Shown here piece by piece: positions 54,005 to 64,000 of a stretch of 64,000 nucleotides of DNA; the stretch's first letter is position 1, and the number at the start of each line of letters is the position of its first letter. Below the pieces are notes generated by a model. That model was not told the DNA's origin. It ran no database searches and saw only the letters and a list, made by a program, of their open reading frames with translations. The stretch is from Impatiens glandulifera. Lineage: Eukaryota > Streptophyta > Magnoliopsida > Ericales > Balsaminaceae. The DNA lies in NCBI RefSeq assembly GCF_907164915.1, contig NC_061870.1:5484273-5548272 (forward strand). The letters run 5' to 3'. Made by a program: the position numbers and the translations under genes.

Positions 54005-55645
54005 TTAAGCATCCTTTGGAAGGATTTGGCTAATGTCGGTTAAGCCGAGAGTAAGCCTGAATTGAGAAAACTTAGCTTCCTGCAGCGGCTTCGTGAAGAT
54101 ATCGGCTACTTGTTGATCGGTCGGTACGTATTCCAGCCGGATATGCTTCAGCGTGACATGCTCTCGGATGAAATGATGCCTTATGTCGATGTGCTTGGTT
54201 CTAGAGTGGAGAACCGGATTGTAGGTGATCGCGATGGCACTTGTGTTGTCACAGAAGATTGGGGACTCTTCGGCTATAATACCGAAGTCCTTCAGCTGCT
54301 GTTGGATCCAGAGGAGTTAGGAACAGCAACTTCCGGCCGCCAAGTATTCAGCCTCCGCGGTTGATGTAGCCACCGATGTCTGTTTCTTGCTGTGCCATGA
54401 CACCAGTCGGTCACCTAGGAACTGACATGTTCCACTGGTGCTTTTCCTATCGATCTTGCATCCTGCATAATCTGCGTCTGAGTAGCTTGTTAGATTAAAG
54501 GATGAGTCCTTTGGATACCACAGACCGACATCAGGTGTGCCCTTTAGATACTTCAGTATCCTCTTTGCGGCTGTGTAATGGGATTGCTTTGGATTTGCTT
54601 GAAATCTTCCACACACACCAACTGCAAACAGGATGTCCGGTCTACTTGCTGTCAGATACAATAGAGAACCGATCATGCCCCGGTATGCAATCTGGTCTAC
54701 CGATTGGCCTTCATCATCTCTGTCCAGTTTAATGGATGAGCTCATTGGAGTGGCCGCCGAGGAGCATGTGTCCATACCGAATTTCTTCAGAAGCTCCTTA
54801 GTATATTTAGGTTGACTAATGAATGTTCCTTCCTTGAGTTGTTTAACCTGAAGACCTAGGAAGAAACTTAATTCTCCCATCATACTCATTTCAAATTTGT
54901 CAGTCATCATTTTTGAGAATTTGTCACAAAGCTTTGGATCGGTGGAACCGAAAATAATATCATCTACATAAATTTGAACAAGTAGGATATGTTCCTTCTT
55001 TTCAAATTTAAACAAGGTTTTATCCACCGAACCGATGGTGAAATCATGTTCTAATAAAAATGCGGTTAACGTATCATACCAGGCCCTAGGTGCTTGCTTT
55101 AGACCGTATAAAGCTTTGTTGAGCCGGTATACATGGTTTGGAAATGCAGCATTTTTGAAGCCGGGTGGCTGTTCAACGTACACTTCTTCACGTAGATCAC
55201 CGTTCAGAAATGCACTTTTAACATCCATTTGAAAAACTTTGAAGTTTTTGAAAGCAGCAAATGCAAGAAAAATCCTAATGGCTTCAATCCTGGCTACAGG
55301 AGCAAATGACTCTTCAAAGTCAATGCCTTCTTCCTGTTTGTAACCTTGAGCCACTAATCTGGCTTTGTTCCTCGTGACCAAACCGTCCTCATTGAGTTTG
55401 TTTCTGAATAACCATCTTGTTCCTATGACCGATTGATCTTTCAGTCTGGGAACTAAGTACCAGACTTTACTACTCTCGAACTGATTTAGCTCTTCTTGCA
55501 TTCCCAAGATCCAATCTGGATCTGACAATGCTTCGTCTATTCTTTTCGGTTCAATCTGGGATATGAAAGCTGAGTTAAAATATCCTTCCAGAAGTTGACT
55601 CCTAGTTCGAACAGGTTCTGAAGGGTCACCTATAATTTGCTCAGG
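54005..55645 (-). pseudogene. Element C pol: reverse transcriptase and RNase H, partial
   Basis: Begins at the gap edge within the region before RT ([15 protein letters not shown]) and continues through RT ([47 protein letters not shown]) and RNase H ([18 protein letters not shown]). TAA at 54317-54319 replaces the CAA codon of SCCSQLLW; the frame then stays open to the normal stop at 54005-54007. Very close to element B. Protease and integrase are presumably in the gap. Confidence 0.9.
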
Positions 55646-55745
55646 NNNNNNNNNNNNNNNNNNNNNNNNNNNNNNNNNNNNNNNNNNNNNNNNNNNNNNN
55701 NNNNNNNNNNNNNNNNNNNNNNNNNNNNNNNNNNNNNNNNNNNNN
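55646..55745. other. Assembly gap (100 N) inside element C
   Basis: Exactly 100 N. Aligning both edges to element B (9684 and 12891) shows about 3.2 kb of gag, protease and integrase missing, if C was intact there. An apparent reading frame across the N run has no meaning. Confidence 0.95.
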
Positions 55746-56002
55746 GCAGTTTTGCAATCTCTGATCTTGCAGTATGTGTTTCTGTCTACGCTGTTGGAGA
55801 TCCGGTTTCTTGCATGGTTGTCCAGATTGTTCCTTCTCCTATCGTCAGCCGTCCATTCTTTTCTATCTTTATCAATGAATATCGGTCCTTCGGTTAGAAC
55901 AGATTCCATTTCATCATCCAAGGTGACTAGGTGCAGGTGCATGCGTGCCTTCCAGTTGGCAAAGTCATCACCTTCTAGCATTGGAGGCCTATCCTGATAC
56001 AT
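55746..56002 (-). CDS. Element C gag, N-terminal fragment
   Basis: Starts [19 protein letters not shown] at ATG 56002, 26 bases from the primer site, and continues for about 85 residues (to CKIRDCKT) before the gap. The Trp at codon 17, which is a stop in D1/D2, is intact here. Nearly identical to the start of B Gag. Confidence 0.85.
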
Positions 56003-56027
56003 GTTTGCTTGAGTATTGAAACTAACT

Positions 56028-56039
56028 GCTCTGATACCA
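56028..56039 (-). other. Primer binding site of element C (tRNA-Met)
   Basis: TGGTATCAGAGC on the minus strand, two bases from the LTR. Confidence 0.92.
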
Positions 56040-56041
56040 AT

Positions 56042-57318
56042 TGTTAGGATCTAGGTCGCCGCTGGTGGACCGGGGGTTGGACCGGTTAGCGGTTCTCACT
56101 CGTGGGGTGGTGGTTAATCCGGTTAGAAATTAACACCGGGGTTTCAATACTACACAACCTGTCACAAACCCTTGAACTAGGTTCAAGCGCGGAAGAGGTT
56201 TGCTTTCAGGTTGAAGCGGCACACTTGTATGATAGGCGGAGTCGGTTTCGGATGATGGAGATTTGAAGAATGGTGAGTCGGTTTCGGTAATCTGGAAGTT
56301 CGGTATGGTTAGGTTAGTCGGTTATGTAATGAAGCCAACAGAAAGTAAATAACACAAAAGGTTTTAGGATGTTCGGAGATAAAACTCCTACGTCACCCCT
56401 TCCTCTCGAAACCGCGAGAAGGATATTCACTAAGGAATACAAGTACAATCCGATCGAGACTTATTTCCTGCTCGATAATACTCTTACAATTCACACCGAA
56501 ATTGTAACACACACTTTAACTTTCAACACTTAGGCTTTCTAGAATAGTACACTGTTATCACTTGTAGTAAATGCTCTTAGCTTTCGTTATCTCAATATAT
56601 GTCTCTTGATGTCCCAATGTTTTTTCCGCATTTACTCTTCTGCAACTGCCTCCTTTTATAGGTGAAATATGCCAACGGTCATATTTCACTGCCTTGAATC
56701 TGATTGGCTGATCAGAGGTGCAGTGATTCAGTGTCTCAGACCTGCGGTCGTCTCCTCAGACCTGATGGTCAATCTCAGACCTGGTATCCTGTCTCAGACC
56801 TGCCGGTCTGTAAGACAGACCTGCTGGGTTTGTCTGTTACTCAATGTAGGCACTGTCTGTTTGGACAGTTGTCTGTACTTTGAAGATTTCCTTTCTGGCT
56901 TATCCCGAAGTAGAAGGATTCGGTAGTACGGTTTTCTGCAGCCTACAGTCTTTCCTCAGACTTGCATGGATATGGAAGTATTCAGTCTGTTCCTTTGGTA
57001 TCATTCTCAATAGATACCCGAAATGTCTTCTTGTACTGGTCGGCCACTTGACTTGGCCGAATGTCTTTTGATAGTGAAGTAACCGGACTTCTTCCGGTTA
57101 TTCTTGTCTTGTGGATAATCGGCTGTTTGATGGATCTGGATTTAAGCTTTGGCCGATCCTTTGTGCGGTCACGTTCAGAATGCTTTTGATCGGTTTGGTA
57201 TCTTGACCGGTTAGGTTTCTTCAATTGGTTCTCTTGTTCATCCGGTCCGGTTCCTTGTTCCTGCATGGGAAGTTTGTTTAAGTTAGGTTTATTTGAACCG
57301 GTCTGAATTTATCTAACA
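56042..57318 (-). repeat. 5' LTR of element C (1277 bp)
   Basis: TGTTAGGATC...ATCTAACA, followed by ACTTT. Nearly identical to the solo LTR at 44169-45446. Promoter block at about 56652-56690 (TATA box CTATAAAAGG and CAACGG inverted repeat on the minus strand). Confidence 0.92.
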
Positions 57319-59306
57319 ACTTTACACTTACTAGATGAGCATTTTCATTTAAGTGCAAAGACTAATGAAGATCTTCTCACACTAGTAGAATCAGAATCAA
57401 GAATAAGTCAAACAGTCTAAATCATATAATTCCTTGGAGATTGAAATAGCATTAATGAGAATTTGGCTTACTATTAATCAAAGTATAAACATGATCAAAG
57501 AATACCCCATACGGTCTACAATTCTGGACTTCCACCAATCAAAATCAAGATAATGGTCTTATAAAGTAGATATAGCCGTTGAGAAGCAAACATATTCGTT
57601 TGACATCTGTCTACTTAAGAAGACAAAAGTTAATCTACTCAGTACCTTACCTTTTTACATTTGGCACCTTTAATATTTGCTATCAAATCTTTCAAGCTCT
57701 CAAAATTCACAAGTTCTCAAAGTGTGTTAGAGTTCTAAAAGTGTATTATAATACTACCTATTATGTGTGAGTGGTGATCATTATAAGTTGACAAAATTCA
57801 TTTCTGTTCAACAGAGTAAGTGTATTGGAAGGTCAAAAACATGCAGTAACTAAGCCCTGTTTGTTCGACTGAGTTTATATACGTGTTGTAAACAGACTGA
57901 ATATTCTAGTGAATATTCTTCTCAAAGGTTTGAGAAACAGGGGTGACGTATAAGCTTTATCTCCGAATATCCATAACATCTGTGTCTTGTGTTCTTCATT
58001 ATCTCATTATTCCTATTGATCATATGTTGCTTAAAGTCCAAACAAACTGTTTTGCACTTGACTTTGTCAAGAGTTTGTGACGGATTGTGTAGATTGAAGA
58101 CGAGATAATCAACCTCTAAAAGGGTTATTATCTAACGGTGTATGTATAAGCGTTCAACGTTGCGAGACCCCGTCTCCTTCGACGATCCCGATCCCATCAC
58201 ATATTAATAAGACTATTTCATAAATGTGTTATATTATAAATATATTAAATTATTTATATGATTGAATGAATATATGATATAATAGAGTTAAATATTTAAT
58301 AAAAAAATTATATAAAAAATTATATAATTGTGATGCATATAAAATGACTAAGTTTTTAAGAAATGATATGTGTAATAACCTTATATTATAAATTAATTAG
58401 TGATAAATTAGTTTACTCTTTAAAATTTAAAACTAATTTATTTAAAGTTAAAGATTATGAGACAAAATAATATTAAAAAGACTATTTATATATATTTATA
58501 TATATTGGAAATGACTCATTGTCATTTAATTAAAAGGGAAGAAAAAGTACATGGGTTTAATCAATTATTTGCACATAATTTTCAAAATAAAAATATAAAC
58601 TTATCATTCTAACAAAGTACAATAATGAATCTTAATAACCATTAAATCAACTGAAAACCAACAAACACAAGAAAAAATTATCTCGCCATGAACATTAAAA
58701 CCTTTGTGACTTCCTTAAATTTGATTCTTCATTTTTCGCATAACCCCGGTAATGTCTAAAAACGACCGAGTTTTTAAAACGTTAATTCGACCTGATAGTT
58801 TCCCCCTCATAACTTACCTTTCTCTCGAATCCTGAGTGGGATGAGAAACAAAAATGATAGGCTAAACTATAGTCTACCATAATGTCGATTTCATTAAATT
58901 ATGTGGCTTACCTTCCTCTCGAACATTATAAAATGAAACGAGAGTACGACTTTCTCAGAATTCATTTTGTATAAAATGATGTGAGGAACTAAAATAAGAT
59001 TTAATGAAAACGATTAGACTATCTTTGAATTTTAAGAGTTTCCACTCAATTTTCTCTTTAAAAATCTAGAAAAAAACATTTGTGCAATCTCGAAAACGAA
59101 TAAAGGAGATTCTGATTAAGGTTCGGGACTTGGTTACACGCGAGAAAGAACACCATCACTATGTCTCTTATGCCCATCAAATGATGGTCTCTATTATAAA
59201 CTCTTGGCCATTTTATACAAAATATTTCTTTTAAACTAATTCATTTATTTAATCCACCCTAGTACATGTGTCTAAGGATAAATTCAAACATAATCATGTG
59301 ACTAAA
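57319..59306. repeat. Duplicated spacer, copy 2
   Basis: Second copy of 45447-47433, offset 11,872-11,873 bp, with few differences (for example one extra C near 57432). It contains the LTR-like remnant (about 57324-58199) and AT-rich DNA. No gene. Confidence 0.9.
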
Positions 59307-60637
59307 TGTTAGATAAAATTAGACCGGTTCAAATAAACCTAACTTAAATAAACCTTCCATGCAGGAACAAGGAACCAGACCGGACAAACAAAACAACCGG
59401 CTAAAGAAAACTAGCCGGTCAAGCTAGTAAACCGACAAAGAATACTTGGAACATGACCGCACAAAGAAAGGATCGGCCAAAGCTTAAAACCGGAAACATC
59501 AGACAGCCGACCGGCCACTAGGCAAAGGAATAACCGGAAGAAGTCCGGTTACATTACTCGTACCGGAAGCCATCCGGTTAAGTCGAATGACAGACCAGTA
59601 CAAGAAGACAATTCGGGTATCTGTTGAGAATGATACCAAAGGAACATACTGAACACTTCCATATTCATACAAGTCTGAGGAAAGTCTGCAGGCTGTAGAA
59701 AACAGTCCTACAGGATCTTTCCACTTCATGATAAGTCAGAAAGGAGATCTTCCAAGTACAGACAACTGTCTACCAGACAGTGCCTACATTGAGTAAAGAC
59801 AAACCTAGCAGGTTTGTCTTACACACCGGAAGAACAGACCGCCTGGTCTGAGACAGACCGCCAGGTCTGAGGTTGACCGCCAGGTCTGAGAAGATGACAG
59901 CAGGCTCTGAATCACTGAATCACTGAATCTCTGCACCTCTGCTCAGCCAATCAGATTCAAGGAAGTGAAATATGACCGTTGGCATATTTCACCTATAAAA
60001 GGGGCAGTTGAAGAAGAATAAATGTGCAACACAGGAGGGACAAGTAACATATAGTGAGACAAGTGAGAAATTCTAAGAGCATTTATTCTACAAGTGATAA
60101 GACTGTGTTGTTCTAAGAAAGCCTAAGTGCCAAAGTTAAAGTGTGTGTTTTACAATTTCGGTGTAAATTGTAAGAGTGTTATCGAGCAGGAAATAAGTCT
60201 CGATCGGATTGTACTTGTATTCCTTAGTGAATATCCTTCTCGCGGTTTCGAGAGGAAGGGGTGACGTAGGAGTTTTATCTCCGAACATCCATAAAATCTG
60301 TCTTGTTATTTACTGTCTTCCGGTTTCATTATCTAACCGATCTGTACCGCTCCAACCTACCTAATCCCATCTAAGCCGAATATCCAGATTACCGAAACCG
60401 ACCCATCAAATCTCAAACCTTCATCATCTAAAACCGGTTCTGCCTATCATATAAGTGTGCCGCTTCAACCTGAAAGCAAACCTCTTCCGCATTTGAACCT
60501 AGTTCAAGGGTTTGTAACAGGTTGTGTAGTATTGAAACCCCGGTGTTAATCTCTAACCGGATTAACCACCACCCTTCGAGTGAGAACCGCTAACCGGTCC
60601 AACCCCCGGTCCTCCAGCGGCTACCTAGATCCTAACA
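59307..60637 (+). repeat. 5' LTR of element D2
   Basis: TGTTAGATAAAA...GATCCTAACA. About ten differences from the D1 LTR seen by eye. Promoter: CCAAT box about 59945, inverted repeat GTGAAATATG/CATATTTCAC about 59965-59992, TATA box CTATAAAAGG 59993-60002. Confidence 0.9.
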
Positions 60638-60639
60638 AT

Positions 60640-60651
60640 TGGTATCAGAGC
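60640..60651 (+). other. Primer binding site of element D2 (tRNA-Met)
   Basis: TGGTATCAGAGC, two bases after the LTR. Confidence 0.92.
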
Positions 60652-60676
60652 AGTTAGTTTCAATACTCAAGCAAGC

Positions 60677-62513
60677 ATGTTTCAGGATAGGCCTCCAATG
60701 CTAGAAGGTCATGACTTTGCCAACTAGAAGGCACGCATGCACCTGCATTTAATCACCCTGGATGACGAAATGGAGTCCATTCTGACAGAAAGACCGATAT
60801 TCATTGATAAGGACAGAAAGGAATGGACGGCTGAAGATAGGAGAAGAAACAACCTGGATAATCACGCTAGAAACCGGATCTCCAACAGTGTGGACAGAAA
60901 CACATACTGCAAGATCAGAGACTGCACAACCGCGAAGGAGACATGGAACACGGTTATCCAGATCTTTGAGGGAAATAAAAGAACAAAAGAAAACAAGATA
61001 ATGGTGGCTACACAGAAGTTTGAAAGCATCAAAATGAAACCGGGAGAAACTATGAAGGAATACAGTGACCGGTTCACTAGTGTGTTAGATGAGCTAGCAA
61101 CACTTGGAAAGAGGTATGACAACAAAGAGGTCATTATGAAAGCATTGAGATCTCTTCCAAGTACTTGGGACATAAAAACAATGGTAATGAGGGAATCAAA
61201 GAGCCTACGTAAGATGAAACTACACGATGTATTCGAAGATCTTAAGGCATATGAGTTCGAAATGAGATCTAGGACTGAAGAAGAAGTCTCGGCCGCAACA
61301 TCAACCAGAGCACTAATCACATCTACAGAACCGGTTGCACTTGCACCTGCACCTGCACCTGTACCGGCACCTGTACCGATCAGAACCGCCAAACAGTTCA
61401 CCGAGGATGCCATGGCGATGCTTGCATAGAAGTTTGGGAGGTTCATGAAAAGAAGCCAACCGACAAACAACTACTATGGTGATAAATCCAATGTAAGGTG
61501 TTATAACTACAACTGTTTGGGACATTTTAAGTGGGAATGCAGGAAACCAAGGAGGGATACCCAGAAACCGGATTACCAAAATAACCGAAATAATTATCAA
61601 CAAACCGGTGAAGGAAGTGAGGTACCGAAAGCACTGATAGCCGATGATGGAGGAAGCTTATGGGCTCACAGTGATAGTGATGATGAACTCACATGTCTCA
61701 TGGCAAACGAGGAACAGGTATTCGACTCTCCTTGTGAAGAATTTACTAAAGATGAGTTATATAATGCATTGAATGACATGGTAGAAGAGTATAGGAACCT
61801 ACTAGCCATGCTACCCTAAGTACCTCAACATTAGAACCGATCCCATAGTACCCATTCCGACAGAACCAGAGGTACCTATTATAACCGAACCGGAGGTCGT
61901 AAAACCTGATGACACCCCTATCTTAGAAACCGAGTTAGATCCTCAGACCGAACAGTCTAGTTAACCGACTAGAGAATTAACCGAGGAATAAAATGCCCGA
62001 CTTCAATATAAGATGGCTACATATAAGAGATCTAGTGATATAGTAAAGAAAATGTGTAGTCATTACAGACATCCTCATTGCAAATCTGGCCTAGGATACA
62101 CGGAGGATAGCTCCAAAGACCAAAAACCCGTAGAGAAAGTAAGGTTTACAAGAGGTAACCTTCCCCTTATAAGATTCCTTAAAAGCTCCTGGACCGCTGA
62201 AGAAGAGTTGACCGCATACTATAGGGAAGAAAAGCTAAAATACGACTATGTTAGTCCAACCGACTCTGAGAAGTGGTTTGACCCTGTGAAAAGAAAAGCC
62301 GAAATTCTCAAATATATGAAAGCCTTTCCTGAACCGCGTAGGTCAAACCAAAGATCACCACACCGAAAATCACCACCATTTAAGACCTATGTAGAAAAAT
62401 CGAGATACACAAGACCGAGTGCCAAAAGGACAGTTAAAACCCTAGCAAAGAAGACAGTTCGGTTCATCAAGGTCTGGATACCCAAGGGACTAATCGCATG
62501 TGGACCCAAGTAA
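60677..62513 (+). pseudogene. Element D2 gag, several stops and a frameshift
   Basis: Same Gag as B with inherited defects: TAG for Trp17 (60725-60727), TAG for Gln in MLAQKFG (61427-61429) and a Tyr in place of the second Cys of the zinc knuckle (CYNYNC). Beyond the D1 truncation point it adds one inserted base near 61814 that causes a stop after AMLP and two GAA-to-TAA changes (about 61962 and 61989). The last open part (62013-62513) encodes the C-terminus [14 protein letters not shown] ... [13 protein letters not shown] and ends with TAA inside the overlap with pol, exactly as in B. Confidence 0.88.
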
Positions 62514-63849
62514 ATGTGGGTACCAAATAGTTGTAAATATGTACATTTTGCAGGATCCAAAGAAACGGCTAGGAAACTCTGAATGGTTCTTGGATAGCGG
62601 CTGCTCCAGGCACATGACCGGAAATAACAACTTGCTAACCGATATCAGAACAGTAACCGGTGCTTTAATCACCTTCGGTGACAACTCAAAAGGTAGAACT
62701 GTGGGCAAGGGTAAGATTGTCCATGGTAACCTAACTATTGACAATGTACTCTTAGTTGAAAACCTACGTTTTAACCTGCTTAGCATTAGTCAGATGTGTG
62801 ATGCTGGATACACTGTAGAATTTCTTAAACATGCATGCTTAGTTAAATTTGAAAAGAAGGAACATATCCTACTTGTTCAAATCTATGTAGATGACATCAT
62901 TTTCGGTTCCACCGATCCTAAGCTGTGTGATAAATTCTCAAAAATGATGACTGACAAGTTTGAAATGAGTATGATGGGAGAATTAAGTTTCTTCCTAGGT
63001 CTTCAGGTTAAGCAACTCAAAGAAGGAACATTTATTAGCCAACCTAAGTACACCAAGGAGCTACTAAAGAAGTTCGGGATGGACACTTGCTCCTCGGCGG
63101 CTACTCCAATGAGCTCATCGATTAAATTGGACAGGGATGATGAGGGCCAATCGGTAGACCAGATTGCATACCGGGGCATGATCGGTTCTCTCCTATACCT
63201 GACAGCAAGTAGACCGGACATTCTGTTTGCAGTCGGTGTGTGTGGGAGATTCCAAGCAAATCCAAAACAATCTCACTACACAGCCGCAAAGAGGATACTG
63301 AAGTATCTAAAGGGCACACCTGATGTCGGTCTGTGGTACCCAAAGGACTCGTCCTTTAATCTAACGAGTTACTCAGATGCAGACTATGCAGGCTGTAAGA
63401 TCGACAGAAAAAGTACCAGCGGAACATGTCAGTTCTTAGGTGACCGGCTTGTTTCATGGCATAGCAAGAAACAGACATCAGTAGCCACATCTACTGCAGA
63501 AGCTGAATACCTGACGGCGAGAAGTTGCTGCTCACAATTACTCTGGATACAACAACAGCTGAAGGACTTCGGTGTCACAGCCGAAGAGTCCCCGATCTTC
63601 TGTGACAACACGAGTGCCATAGCAATAACTTACAATCCGGTTCTCCACTCGAGGACCAAGCATATCGACATACGGCACCACTTCATCAGGGAACATGTCA
63701 CGCTGAAGCATATCCGGCCGGAATACGTATCGACTGACCAACAAGTAGCCGATATCTTCACGAAGCCTCTACAGGAAGCTAAGTTCTCTCAATTCAGACT
63801 TACTCTCGGTTTAACCGACATTAGTCAGATCCTTCCTAAGAATGCTTAA
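62500..63849 (+). CDS. Element D2 pol: protease fused in frame to RT C-terminus and RNase H (449 aa)
   Basis: Frame begins at GTG 62500, +1 relative to gag. Protease part with D32-S-G in [13 protein letters not shown] and FGDNSKGRTVGKGK runs to residue 116 (HACLVK), then joins directly FEKKEHILL of RT. YVDD is at 129-132. RNase H follows with SDADYAGC and TAEAEYL, then ESPIFCDN, HHFIREHVTLKHI and the end IFTKPLQEAKFSQFRL. The whole integrase and the N-terminal two thirds of RT are missing, a deletion of about 1.9 kb relative to B that kept the frame. Unlike B and C the frame has no stop in RNase H. Not able to integrate by itself. Confidence 0.9.
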   Translation: MDPSKCGYQIVVNMYILQDPKKRLGNSEWFLDSGCSRHMTGNNNLLTDIRTVTGALITFGDNSKGRTVGKGKIVHGNLTIDNVLLVENLRFNLLSISQMCDAGYTVEFLKHACLVKFEKKEHILLVQIYVDDIIFGSTDPKLCDKFSKMMTDKFEMSMMGELSFFLGLQVKQLKEGTFISQPKYTKELLKKFGMDTCSSAATPMSSSIKLDRDDEGQSVDQIAYRGMIGSLLYLTASRPDILFAVGVCGRFQANPKQSHYTAAKRILKYLKGTPDVGLWYPKDSSFNLTSYSDADYAGCKIDRKSTSGTCQFLGDRLVSWHSKKQTSVATSTAEAEYLTARSCCSQLLWIQQQLKDFGVTAEESPIFCDNTSAIAITYNPVLHSRTKHIDIRHHFIREHVTLKHIRPEYVSTDQQVADIFTKPLQEAKFSQFRLTLGLTDISQILPKNA

Positions 63850-64000
63850 AGGGAAACCGGTTCAGACAAAAAAAAAAACCGGTAGTTCCTCCTAAACTGT
63901 TGGACTTCAAATTTTCAAGATACCTATGGAAGAACCGCCCCGTTCATCAGATAGAGTAAACCGACCGGCTACTTGGTACAAGCACCAAATAACCGCATCG
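63850..64000 (+). other. Post-pol spacer of element D2
   Basis: Matches, in inverse orientation, element C 53870-54004 (CGGTCGGTTTACTC, TGGGCGGTTCTTCC phrases). Continues outside the window. Confidence 0.7.

Larger units (their letters stand above)
49847..57318 (-). mobile_element. Element C: B-family Copia, truncated in the env region and interrupted by an assembly gap
   Basis: Minus-strand order from right to left: 5' LTR (56042-57318), primer site, gag start, N gap, RT-RNase H, spacer, three env-like ORFs. The left end breaks off inside the third env-like ORF, at a point equal to about 6570 in element B, and joins element D1. Flanked on the right by ACTTT as is the solo LTR. Its env region is more complete than in B. 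Confidence 0.88.
59307..64000 (+). mobile_element. Element D2: B-family Copia with pol deletion, runs out of the window
   Basis: 5' LTR 59307-60637 (1331 bp), primer site 60640-60651, broken gag, and a shortened pol ending at 63849. The remaining bases match the post-pol spacer of element C, so env-like genes and a 3' LTR may follow beyond the window. The first about 2.4 kb are the twin of D1. Confidence 0.9.

Noticed and set aside
54317..56002. Single 561 aa frame joining gag and RT of element C
   Set aside because: It crosses 100 N and is in frame only because of the arbitrary gap length; about 3.2 kb of coding sequence is missing there.

Overview
The window is nuclear plant DNA from a eudicot. 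It consists almost entirely of LTR retrotransposons nested in AT-rich intergenic sequence. Supporting evidence is the Ty1/Copia and Ty3/Gypsy coding domains, primer sites complementary to initiator tRNA-Met (TGGTATCAGAGC), hAT-type non-autonomous transposons, and one short spliced host gene of a plant-specific family. The species cannot be named from sequence alone; from memory, the env-like protein family seen here is common in asterid (Lamiales) gene predictions, but I could not check that.

Layout. 1-2514: 5' end of a minus-strand Copia element (A) whose 2.3 kb LTR contains a long hairpin-forming minisatellite. 3349-14481: a young, structurally complete Sirevirus-like Copia (B, minus strand) with 1295 bp LTRs, TSD ATTAA, gag, pol and an extra downstream ORF region. 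15318-26033: an old Copia (H, minus, TSD AAATG) carrying two plus-strand Copia elements, F and G, of A's family. 26128-29728: a Ty3/Gypsy element (I, minus, TSD CCTTA) with matching 342 bp LTRs but no reverse-transcriptase core. 30183-31051: the host gene, four coding exons on the minus strand. 33567-44030: decayed Copia, two hAT-type elements, several minisatellites and a perfect 54 bp inverted repeat. 44169-64000: a compound region of B-family elements: a solo LTR (TSD ACTTT), a plus-strand element D1, a minus-strand element C interrupted by a 100-N gap, and a second copy (D2) of the same flank and plus-strand element. About 5.7 kb of the first part is repeated 11.87 kb downstream.

How the parts work together. 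In the B family gag leads into pol through a short overlap in which pol lies in the +1 frame and gag ends at UAA. Downstream of pol, element C carries three paralogous env-like genes in tandem, each preceded by its own TATA-like box about 70-110 nt before the ATG. The LTR promoters share a CAACGG-containing inverted repeat next to the TATA box. Almost every element copy carries stops, frameshifts or deletions, so most could move only with proteins supplied by relatives.

Limits: coordinates, substitutions and differences were read by eye. No alignments, database searches or folding programs were run.
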